From: Tubiluchus corallicola | Taxonomy: Eukaryota; Priapulida; Priapulimorpha; Priapulimorphida; Tubiluchidae | NCBI GenBank assembly: GCA_030141605.1 | Contig: JAQGDQ010002388.1 | Location: forward strand, 64,001-128,000 | DNA: 64,000 nucleotides | Direction of reading: 5' to 3' | In this document: positions 18,406 to 25,942 of the stretch, piece after piece | Layout of the letters: each line of letters starts with the position of its first letter | Position numbering within the stretch: the stretch's first letter is position 1 | The notes under the pieces: generated by a model | Databases searched by the model: none | Seen by the model: only the letters and a program-made list of their open reading frames with translations | What the model was told of the DNA's origin: nothing | Translations under genes and position numbers: made by a program

Positions 18406-19314
18406 ATGTTTAGGATGGTAAAAAAAATACAATACGCTGTTTTTCTGCTTCTTTTTCTGCAGAATTCTGGGATATTATTTCCCTCTGCTTATGCTAGTGA
18501 ACGTTTGCGGATTGTTTCTATGGGTTTATGTAGTGATCAGCTTCTTTATAGTCTTGTTGCCTCCTCTCCTTCCTCTTTTTCTGTTTTATTTTCTCCTTAT
18601 GGAAACGATCCGCTTATTTCCTGGAATTATGCTCCAATAGGAGATTTTTTTTCAAGCCATAATAACAACTATGAGGCGATCACATTTTTTCAACCGCATC
18701 TTATTTTAACAGAGGGCTATGCGCATCCTTCTCTTCATTCTTTAAAGGAAGCTCCTTTTAAAAACCGTTTTTTCTCTCTTTCTTCTCTTAGCACTTTTGA
18801 TGATTTAAAAAGAGCAATTGACACTATTGGCGAGCATCTTGGAATCAAGGAAGCTGCCCAGCAATCGATTCATAAGATTGAAGAGGCTCTTGTTTCTTTT
18901 CGCCCGACTTCGTCTCCTCGCACGATTCTTTATCTTGGGCCAGGAGGATTCACAGCGGGTGAAGAGAGTTTTATCCATACGTTAATTACTTTATCGGGGC
19001 ATAAAAATCTTGCTGCCGAGCATAAGATCAAAGGGTGGGTTAGTTTATCGCCGGAAAAGTTATTATCTTTACAGCCTGATATTCTCTTGTTTTCTTTTTT
19101 TCACGAAAATCAACAAACGCTTGCCGCACGGGTGCGGAATCATCCTGTTTTAAAAAGAATGCAAGAGCATGGAAGTCATTTTGTGACGATTCCGGCGCGT
19201 TATCTTTCTTGTTTTGGAGAGCATAGCATCAAGGCGGCTCAATGGATCGCTGATATTTCTCATGCTTCGGCTGGAGATGTTTCCTCTTCTATTAATCGTA
19301 TTAACAGGGAATAG
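18406..19314 (+). CDS. btuF: Cobalamin ABC transporter periplasmic binding protein
   Basis: This 302-residue protein carries a signal peptide (residues 1-30, ending A-Y-A-S) and the class III binding-protein fold of BtuF/FhuD: R-I-V-S-M-G-L-C-S-D-Q-L near 35 and P-H-L-I-L-T-E-G near 100. A long central helix joins the lobes. Its gene starts 20 bases after btuB with GAGGTAGAT before the ATG. It passes corrinoids from the receptor to BtuC. The binding-protein family also handles ferric siderophores, but the riboswitch argues for cobalamin. Confidence 0.88.
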   Translation: MFRMVKKIQYAVFLLLFLQNSGILFPSAYASERLRIVSMGLCSDQLLYSLVASSPSSFSVLFSPYGNDPLISWNYAPIGDFFSSHNNNYEAITFFQPHLILTEGYAHPSLHSLKEAPFKNRFFSLSSLSTFDDLKRAIDTIGEHLGIKEAAQQSIHKIEEALVSFRPTSSPRTILYLGPGGFTAGEESFIHTLITLSGHKNLAAEHKIKGWVSLSPEKLLSLQPDILLFSFFHENQQTLAARVRNHPVLKRMQEHGSHFVTIPARYLSCFGEHSIKAAQWIADISHASAGDVSSSINRINRE

Positions 19315-19318
19315 TGGT

Positions 19319-20335
19319 ATGTATTCTTATGGTTTCTGTCAAAAAAAGCATTGTTTTCTTTTGAGTTTTTTATGTTTTATATTGATCATTATTGTTTGTT
19401 TTTCTTTATTCACGTCGCTTGCTAATTTTTCTTTCTGGCAGAGTGCTCGTGCGCTTTTTGGAAAAGGGGACGAGATTCATATTTTTATTCTTCGCGAGCT
19501 TCGTTTTCCCAGAGTGTTAACAGCGCTTTTGTGTGGTTTTTCCTTGGCGCTTTCTGGTGCTGCTCTTCAAGGGATGCTTTATAATCCTCTTGCTGATCCT
19601 GGAATTACTGGCATTAGTGGTATGGCTTCTTTAGGGGCTGTTTTTTTTATTTATTTTGGAATAGAATCGGCTTTTCCTTGGCTATTGCCTTTTTATGGCA
19701 TGGCGGGAGCGTTTATTGGGGCAACTCTTTTATTGCTTATTACCAGAAACACTTCCGCAACCATGGTAGTGATTCTTTCCGGCATTGCGATTGGGAGTTT
19801 TGCTTCTTCTTTATTAGCGTTACTTCTTAATCTCGCGCCTTCTCCATGGGCGTTGCAGGAAATTACTTTCTGGCTGATGGGCTCTTTCAAGGAGCGTACC
19901 ATGAGCGACGTTAAAATCATGCTGCCTTTTATGTTACTCGGATGGTTTTGTTTGCTAAGCTGCTCTAGAGCGTTGCAAGCTTTATCCCTCGGAGAGGATA
20001 GCGCGAAATCTCTAGGGGTTAATATTAAAAAGACGCAAATCCTTTTAATTGGCGGCATTTCTCTTTCTGTTGGCGCTTCGACAGCAATTGCCGGCAATAT
20101 TGCTTTTGTTGGTCTTGTTGTTCCGCATCTTCTTCGCCCTTTTGTCGCTTCTCGTCCGGGCCTTCTTCTTCTTCCCAGTGCTTTAGGGGGTGCATCTCTT
20201 GTTGTTATTTCTGACATGATTGTCCGTCTTCTTCCGACTCGTATTGAGCTAAACCCTGGTATTGTAACGGCTCTTTTAGGCACGCCTTTTTTTCTTTTTC
20301 TGATTCTTCAATACAGTAAAAAGAGGCATTTTTAA
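19319..20335 (+). CDS. btuC: Cobalamin ABC transporter permease
   Basis: This 338-residue FecCD-family permease has about ten membrane helices. Hallmarks include L-R-F-P-R-V-L-T-A-L-L-C-G near residue 60, G-A-A-L-Q-G-M-L-Y-N-P-L-A-D-P near 80 and F-V-G-L-V-V-P-H-L-L-R near 265. The frame is open further upstream into btuF, but I choose the ATG at 19319, five bases after the btuF stop, because CAGGGA lies before it and the length then fits the family. It forms the translocation channel with BtuD. Confidence 0.9.
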   Translation: MYSYGFCQKKHCFLLSFLCFILIIIVCFSLFTSLANFSFWQSARALFGKGDEIHIFILRELRFPRVLTALLCGFSLALSGAALQGMLYNPLADPGITGISGMASLGAVFFIYFGIESAFPWLLPFYGMAGAFIGATLLLLITRNTSATMVVILSGIAIGSFASSLLALLLNLAPSPWALQEITFWLMGSFKERTMSDVKIMLPFMLLGWFCLLSCSRALQALSLGEDSAKSLGVNIKKTQILLIGGISLSVGASTAIAGNIAFVGLVVPHLLRPFVASRPGLLLLPSALGGASLVVISDMIVRLLPTRIELNPGIVTALLGTPFFLFLILQYSKKRHF

Positions 20336-20352
20336 TTACAGGATTTTTTATA

Positions 20353-21159
20353 ATGTCATCGTCTCTTCTTCATTTAAACAATGTGTGTTTATCTTATCAG
20401 AATCGTCTTGTTTTAAACAATATTTCCTTTCGGGTTTCTTCGGGAGATGTTATTGCTCTTATCGGCTGTAATGGAGCTGGAAAAACCTCTTTACTAAAGG
20501 CGATTTCCGGCCTTCATCCAATCAAAGGAGTCATTACTATAAACGGTTTTTCTCTGCTGGACATTTCTGCTGAAAAAAAGGCACAAGCTATTGGCTATAT
20601 TGAGCAAAATCCTTTATGCCATTGGCCTCTTTCTGTTTATGATCTTGTTTCTCTTGGTCGCTTGCCCTATAGAGCGCATTCTTCTCTTCACCATTCTTTT
20701 TTATCCACTAAAGAGCGGGAAAAAATCATTGAGACAATCGACAGTATGGATCTTCACGCTCTTGCCGATCGTCCAGTTACGACTCTTTCTGGGGGAGAGT
20801 ATTCTCGTGCTATGATTGCGCGTGCCATTGCTGGAGAGCCGGATATTCTTCTTGCTGACGAGCCTGCGGCGATGCTTGATCCCCGGCACCGTCTTCATCT
20901 TCTTAATCAATTAATTTCTCTGGCACAAAAGGGATATAAGAATAGTTTTACTTCTCCTCCTGCTGTTATTTTAGCTCTGCATGATTTATCGCTTGCAGCT
21001 TTATGCAATCGTGTGATTATTTTGCATCATGGATCTATTTATCAGGATTCTTCTCCTAAGGAGGCTCTTTGTTCCGAAATTCTTAGCTCTGTTTTTAAAA
21101 TAAATTTTTTAACTGGGAAGCATCAGGGACGCCCATGGGTTGTTCCCTGGTCAACTTAG
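20353..21159 (+). CDS. btuD: Cobalamin ABC transporter ATPase
   Basis: This 268-residue ATPase has Walker A G-C-N-G-A-G-K-T-S near residue 37, signature L-S-G-G-E-Y-S-R near 144 and Walker B I-L-L-A-D-E-P-A-A-M-L-D. It follows the FepC/BtuD pattern and completes the BtuCDF transporter. AGGA lies before the ATG, 17 bases after btuC. FhuC/FepC-type siderophore ATPases are close relatives; context decides for B12. Confidence 0.9.
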   Translation: MSSSLLHLNNVCLSYQNRLVLNNISFRVSSGDVIALIGCNGAGKTSLLKAISGLHPIKGVITINGFSLLDISAEKKAQAIGYIEQNPLCHWPLSVYDLVSLGRLPYRAHSSLHHSFLSTKEREKIIETIDSMDLHALADRPVTTLSGGEYSRAMIARAIAGEPDILLADEPAAMLDPRHRLHLLNQLISLAQKGYKNSFTSPPAVILALHDLSLAALCNRVIILHHGSIYQDSSPKEALCSEILSSVFKINFLTGKHQGRPWVVPWST

Positions 21160-21169
21160 AGTATTTCCG

Positions 21170-21805
21170 ATGATTTTTTCACAGAATTTTTCCTTTTGTT
21201 TATCGGCTGCTATGCATGCTGTTATTTTCACTTTTTATGTTTTTTATTCAGAAAAGATGTTTTTACAAACGAAACCCCTTCCCTCTTCTTTTGTTTTAGA
21301 GTTTTCTATCATTTCCGAGGATTCTGCCTCTTTGTTTGATCAGGTTCAGCGTTTCGGGGAAGAAAAAGAAGTAGAGAAGGATTTTTTTGAAGAAAATCAA
21401 AGTAAGAAAATTCCCGCTCCGTACAAGCGCGCGGCGATAGTGTCTTCTTCAAAATCGTCTTCCCCTATTAAAAAACCTTCTTTACAGGAGGAATCTTCAC
21501 CCTCTTTACAGAATGGTTCTCAACAAGAAGGTATAGTGTCCTCATGCCTCTCTCCAGAGCCTATTTATGCGCCTTCTCCTTCTTATCCTTTAGCGGCTAG
21601 AAGGCGAAAAATTGAAGGTGTTTCCACTATTCTTATTTCATTACATCAGGATGGATCTGTCAGCAGCGCTCATCTTTATGAGAGCAGCGGGAGTGCTCTT
21701 CTTGACAAAGAAGCTCTAGAGACTGTATCTCAGTGGCGTTTTCATGCTTCTGACTGTTTTGAGAAACAGCATGCTGTTCCTGTTATTTTTCGTCTTTCTT
21801 CTTAA
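21170..21805 (+). CDS. tonB: TonB family energy-transducing protein
   Basis: This 211-residue protein has an N-terminal membrane anchor (about 5-27), a charged and Ser/Pro-rich periplasmic spacer and a C-terminal TonB domain (about 130-211). The domain begins P-S-Y-P-L-A-A-R-R-R-K-I-E-G and ends with the A-L-E-T-V-S-Q-W-R-F helix-strand typical of the family. I place the start at the ATG at 21170, 10 bases after btuD; an upstream TTG frame would overlap btuD. Its place in the riboswitch-controlled operon suggests a TonB devoted to BtuB. No exbB or exbD is in the window. Confidence 0.85.
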   Translation: MIFSQNFSFCLSAAMHAVIFTFYVFYSEKMFLQTKPLPSSFVLEFSIISEDSASLFDQVQRFGEEKEVEKDFFEENQSKKIPAPYKRAAIVSSSKSSSPIKKPSLQEESSPSLQNGSQQEGIVSSCLSPEPIYAPSPSYPLAARRRKIEGVSTILISLHQDGSVSSAHLYESSGSALLDKEALETVSQWRFHASDCFEKQHAVPVIFRLSS

Positions 21806-21867
21806 ACAGGGGGTAACATTTCTTGTTATCGTGCTTATTTTCTCGTATAGTTGGAAAAATTTTAATA

Positions 21868-23121
21868 ATGACTCTAGGAATAGCAACAGTGATAGAAAAT
21901 AATAATTTAGGAAAAGACATTTTAGAGCGTCTTGATAGGCTTAGCCAATGTTCGAGTTCTTCTAGCGGCGTCACGCGTCTTTTAGGAACCAAGGAGCATT
22001 GCGAAGCTATTAACCTTCTTTCAAAATGGATGCATACTATTGGGATGGAGACATCTATAGATTCTGCTGGTAACCTTATTGGGCGGTATGTGTCGCAAAC
22101 TGAAGGTGCACCTGTTTTAATGATTGGCTCTCATCAGGATTCCGTTATTCATGGGGGGCGATATGATGGAGCTCTTGGTATTGTTCTGCCTCTTGTATGC
22201 TTAGAGGAGCTTTATCGCCAGAAGATTTCGCTTCCTTTTCATATTGATCTTGTCGCATTTGGCGATGAGGAAGGTGCTCGTTTTGGCACGACACTTTTCA
22301 GTAGCCAAGCTTTATCGGGAACTCTTTCTCCTGAGGTTCTGGATTATACGGATGACACGCATTCTTCTTTATTTCAGGTTCTGGACTCTTTTGGCACACA
22401 TCCTGAAAATATTGCGCATGACAATCGGAAGGATGATCCCCCTTTTGCTTTTCTTGAGGTTCATATTGAGCAGGGACCTGTTTTAGAGCAGAAAAATCTA
22501 CCTGTAGGGATTGTGAACTCTTTTGTTGGTGTTCAGTGGGCAACCTTGGAGGTAAAAGGATGTTGTGGTCATGCGGGTACGGTTCCTATGTCTTTACGCC
22601 GTGATGCTTTATGTGGTGCGGTAGAGATCATCTCTATGATAGAAGATCTGGTACGTCGTCATGAGTCTTTTGTGGCCACTGTTGGTATGTTTGATGTTGC
22701 CAATGGAGCGGCCAATGTTATTCCGGCGTATGTTTCTTTTTCCCTTGATCTTCGTTGTGCGGATTCTGTTGTTCACCAAGCGCTTTGGCAGGAAATAATT
22801 GAGCAGGCACAAAAAATTGCTGCTTTGCGTCAACTGTCTTTTTCTGTTGTTCGTTCTTCTTATATAAAACCTTCTCACTGTGCCGCTCATTTAAATGAGC
22901 GGTTGGCAGAAAGCTGCAGAAAAGAGAATATAGAACCTTATTATATCAATAGTGGTGCGGGTCATGACAGCCAGATCATGTCTCGTATTACGCCTGTAGG
23001 TATGTTATTTGTTCGCTGCAAGGATGGTCTCAGTCACCATCCGGAAGAATCTGTTATGGAATCAGATGTTCATGCGGCATCAAAGGTTCTTTTACACACT
23101 ATTCTTGCTTTAGAGGTTTAG
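21868..23121 (+). CDS. M20 family amidohydrolase (allantoate/N-carbamoyl-amino-acid hydrolase type)
   Basis: This is a zinc-dependent amidase of the hydantoinase/carbamoylase group. Metal-site motifs are visible: G-S-H-Q-D-S-V near residue 75, G-G-R-Y-D-G-A-L-G, G-D-E-E-G-A-R-F near 110, the H-I-E-Q-G-P-V-L-E segment near 175, and S-G-A-G-H-D-S near 365. From the ATG at 21868 it is 417 residues, the family's usual size; the frame opens 15 codons earlier at a weaker TTG. Whether it deals with allantoate, ureidoglycolate or an N-carbamoyl amino acid cannot be told. It lies 62 bases after tonB and may be read through from the B12 operon without a functional link. Confidence 0.82.
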   Translation: MTLGIATVIENNNLGKDILERLDRLSQCSSSSSGVTRLLGTKEHCEAINLLSKWMHTIGMETSIDSAGNLIGRYVSQTEGAPVLMIGSHQDSVIHGGRYDGALGIVLPLVCLEELYRQKISLPFHIDLVAFGDEEGARFGTTLFSSQALSGTLSPEVLDYTDDTHSSLFQVLDSFGTHPENIAHDNRKDDPPFAFLEVHIEQGPVLEQKNLPVGIVNSFVGVQWATLEVKGCCGHAGTVPMSLRRDALCGAVEIISMIEDLVRRHESFVATVGMFDVANGAANVIPAYVSFSLDLRCADSVVHQALWQEIIEQAQKIAALRQLSFSVVRSSYIKPSHCAAHLNERLAESCRKENIEPYYINSGAGHDSQIMSRITPVGMLFVRCKDGLSHHPEESVMESDVHAASKVLLHTILALEV

Positions 23122-23129
23122 TTTTATGC

Positions 23130-23166
23130 CAGCGGGTCGTTCAGAATATTTCTGAGTACCCCGCTG
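23130..23166. terminator. Candidate bidirectional terminator hairpin
   Basis: An imperfect 37-base hairpin (CAGCGGG outer arm, CCCGCTG partner, inner CAGAA/TTCTG stem) lies between the convergent amidohydrolase and fucose-isomerase genes. No long T-run follows on either strand, so termination would be weak or Rho-assisted. Confidence 0.5.
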
Positions 23167-23194
23167 ACATATACATCTCTTTCAACTATTTTCC

Positions 23195-25006
23195 TTAATA
23201 GCTTCCATATAGGGGTCCATAGGCTTCACATGCTCGAAAATCTGCGCTTTCCAAGTCATTTGTACCGAATGAAACCCATGCTGCCGGTCGGAAAATGCGT
23301 GCACGATCGATATTATGAAAGCAGACCGGAATGCGGAACATTGATGATAATGTCAACCAATCTTCTCCTGTATGCCCATAACTCAGCACGCAATGGTTTG
23401 AGCCCCAATTATTCATAACAGAGTAGACATCTTCACATGCGCCTGTTCCGGAGAGGCGAGGTACAAAATAGGTTCGGGGCCATGTTGGATCGGTTCTGGC
23501 AACCAGTGGTTTTTCGATATTTTCTGGTAAATTTACTGCCCATCCTTCTACTAGTTGCAAAACAGGTCCCAGACCTTTGACAAGATTGAGGCGTGCCATT
23601 GTCATTGGCATTTCTCCGCGAGTCTGGTAGCTTGAGGAAAAACCGCCACCGCGGAATGATGCTAATTTTGCGCTTCCCCATTTTGTTGCCTGCACGCATT
23701 TCAGCGCTTCTTCTGAGGAGATTTCCCAATGAGGTTTTATAACGGGATTTCCGTCCTGTTCCATTTCGCCGCAGCCATCAAGAGCTGCTGCGCCGGAGTT
23801 TGTTAAATATAAAAATCCACCAGATGCTCGATCTGACAGTTCAGTTCCTGTTACTCGCGAAACGGCTTGCGGGCTCCAGTATGTTCGAACATCTGCGAAA
23901 ATTTGCGCGCTTCCTGTCAAACAATGCCCCAGGAGCATTGTTAAACCATTTAAGCTATCGTTCTCCGTTGCGATAATGAAGGGTTGGCGAATGCCGTCCC
24001 AATCAAATGAGGAATTTAATATCGCTTCCATAAAGTCTCCGTTAGGAAAATAGTCTGTCCACTGTCGTTGTCCTTGAAAGCCTGCAACGCATGCGTTATG
24101 CCCTTCTGCTTCTTCCTGATAGCCCAGTTCAGCAAGAGCTGGATTACCGATCATCAGGTCGCGTCCTATCAGGGTCATTTTTATAACAGTTTCCCAATTT
24201 TGATCTTTTTTTTCTCGGCTTTCACGTCTTTCTGCAGGATTTGGGTCTTCCATTTCCTGGCAATGCATTTTCACCCATTTACATGCTCTCTTAAATGCAG
24301 CAGGATCGTATATTCCGCATTCGATACGGCGTGTGAACTCGCTCATATCCACTGATTCATTTCTCATTCCAAAATAAGACTGAAAAAGCGCTGACTCTAT
24401 GATTGAGCCTCCAATACCCATGGAAACGCCTCCCATAGATAAATAAGATTTTCCGCGAATATAGCCGACTGATACAGCAGAGCGTGCAAAGCGCAGGATT
24501 TTTTCAGCGACATCATTTGGAATGGATATATCCATACTGTCTTGAACATTATTTCCATAAATTTTAAAAATCGGAAGACCTTTTTGCTCTGCTGCTGCTA
24601 TGGCGCCTGCAAGATACACTGACCCTGGACGTTCACTTCCGTTAAATCCCCATATTGCCTTTGGTAAAAAGGGGTCCATCTCTAAAATTTCAGCAGCGTA
24701 CGCCCATGCGTAGCTAATATCTAAAATGGCGCAGACATTTTCCTGACGAAAAAAATCGCTGCATCGTACTGCTTCAGAGACTCCTCCGATTGTTCCTGGT
24801 GAAACAATTGTATCGACAGGTAAGCCATTGGGGTAACGTAGCGTTTCTTTTATCAATTGCGCGACAGCATGCGTCAGTTGCATTGTTTTTTCTTCTAGTG
24901 CTTCTCGAACACCATTGCGACGACCGTCAATAATCGCACGGACTCCTATTTTAGGAAGCGATCCATTCAGTCTTTCTACTGAGGGAACAGATGAAAATTT
25001 TTCCAT
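23195..25006 (-). CDS. fucI: L-fucose isomerase (also possible D-arabinose isomerase)
   Basis: This 603-residue protein belongs to the FucI family, whose members are about 590 residues. It starts with K-I-G-V-R-A-I-I-D-G-R-R-N-G-V-R-E. It carries T-E-N-D-S-L-N-G-L in the middle, around the metal-binding Asp of the family, and ends with the Trp/His-rich N-N-W-G-S-N-H segment. It interconverts L-fucose and L-fuculose with Mn2+, or D-arabinose and D-ribulose. It is fourth in a minus-strand cluster behind a TRAP binding protein, GH31 glycosidase and epimerase. No fuculose kinase or aldolase is in the window, so the rest of the path lies elsewhere or differs. AGAGAG precedes the ATG. Confidence 0.9.
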   Translation of the reverse strand: MEKFSSVPSVERLNGSLPKIGVRAIIDGRRNGVREALEEKTMQLTHAVAQLIKETLRYPNGLPVDTIVSPGTIGGVSEAVRCSDFFRQENVCAILDISYAWAYAAEILEMDPFLPKAIWGFNGSERPGSVYLAGAIAAAEQKGLPIFKIYGNNVQDSMDISIPNDVAEKILRFARSAVSVGYIRGKSYLSMGGVSMGIGGSIIESALFQSYFGMRNESVDMSEFTRRIECGIYDPAAFKRACKWVKMHCQEMEDPNPAERRESREKKDQNWETVIKMTLIGRDLMIGNPALAELGYQEEAEGHNACVAGFQGQRQWTDYFPNGDFMEAILNSSFDWDGIRQPFIIATENDSLNGLTMLLGHCLTGSAQIFADVRTYWSPQAVSRVTGTELSDRASGGFLYLTNSGAAALDGCGEMEQDGNPVIKPHWEISSEEALKCVQATKWGSAKLASFRGGGFSSSYQTRGEMPMTMARLNLVKGLGPVLQLVEGWAVNLPENIEKPLVARTDPTWPRTYFVPRLSGTGACEDVYSVMNNWGSNHCVLSYGHTGEDWLTLSSMFRIPVCFHNIDRARIFRPAAWVSFGTNDLESADFRACEAYGPLYGSY

Positions 25007-25062
25007 GATGAGCGTCTCTCTTTAAAATCGTTATGTGGGCAATTGTTAAAAGAAAATTACAG

Positions 25063-25902
25063 TTAGGATGAGGAGCGCTCCAGAGACTGTAAGTAACGCA
25101 GGCTACGCAAAACAGCGCCATCCGGATCATGAGTATAGCCAAAGCCAAGCTCTATACCGAGATAACCTTTATATCCACAGTCTTCTAAAGCGCGTACAAA
25201 TATATCAAAGTCAATTTTTCCTTCACCGGGAACTAAATGATCGTCACTTCCTCCAAAATTATCGTCAACCTGAAAGTGAACGGAGAGGCCTTTCGCCATA
25301 ACATCTTTCACTGTATCGGAAAGAGACTCCCGATTAATAAACAAATGACCCGTATCGGGCAGTACGCCGAGATTTTCCGCTCCAACTTCATCAATAACGC
25401 GCAATGCGTCATCAACAGTCAGCACCAGATCTGTTTCCATACTATGTGCTGGCTCCAGCAGAAGTGTGAGTGGTTTGTCGTGCGCATAGTCAATCAACCG
25501 TTTGATACTATCGACCATACGGGCATGCGCCTGTACAATTGAATCACCATAGAGGCTAAAGCCAGGGCATAAGCTTACGTAGGGAGCGCCCAACTCAGCT
25601 GCAACATCGATATTTTTACGGATATAGTCTACACTTTTCAGGCGCATTTCATTGTCGGATGCGGCCAGATTTGTCGGATAGCGAAATTGTGCTGGTATAA
25701 AGCAGGAAATTTCCATCTTGAGATCGGATAAAAGGGAGCGCACTTTTTCCATATGTGCCCCACTCATATCTTCCCAATAGGCATGAGGTCTTCCTCCCCA
25801 TATTTCTACACCTGTATAGCCAAAGCTGTACAGACGTGAAATGGCTTCCAAAAGCGGATAGCGATAATAAACAAACGTTGACTGGCTATAACGCAAACCC
25901 AT
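25063..25902 (-). CDS. Xylose-isomerase-like TIM-barrel sugar epimerase/isomerase
   Basis: This 279-residue AP-endonuclease-2-like TIM barrel has V-E-I-W-G-G-R-P-H-A near residue 33, a pattern seen in FrlC (fructoselysine epimerase)-type proteins. Likely metal ligands are Glu in L-L-L-E-P-A-H (about 150), Asp in L-P-D-T-G-H (about 183), His in V-H-F-Q-V-D-D and Glu in G-I-E-L-G. It probably epimerises a ketose or 3-keto sugar. It lies 57 bases before fucI and 41 bases after the GH31 gene, which argues for one operon. The exact substrate is unknown. Confidence 0.8.
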   Translation of the reverse strand: MGLRYSQSTFVYYRYPLLEAISRLYSFGYTGVEIWGGRPHAYWEDMSGAHMEKVRSLLSDLKMEISCFIPAQFRYPTNLAASDNEMRLKSVDYIRKNIDVAAELGAPYVSLCPGFSLYGDSIVQAHARMVDSIKRLIDYAHDKPLTLLLEPAHSMETDLVLTVDDALRVIDEVGAENLGVLPDTGHLFINRESLSDTVKDVMAKGLSVHFQVDDNFGGSDDHLVPGEGKIDFDIFVRALEDCGYKGYLGIELGFGYTHDPDGAVLRSLRYLQSLERSSS

Positions 25903-25942
25903 AATAATACCCCTTGTTCAGTAAATAATTTAGAGCGAGTAG

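Noticed and set aside
19214-19318. Upstream extension of btuC
   Set aside because: It would overlap the end of btuF by 100 bases; the ATG at 19319 gives the usual length and has a ribosome site.
19693-20283. 196-codon frame antisense to btuC
   Set aside because: Arg/Pro-rich shadow of the permease gene without a start signal.
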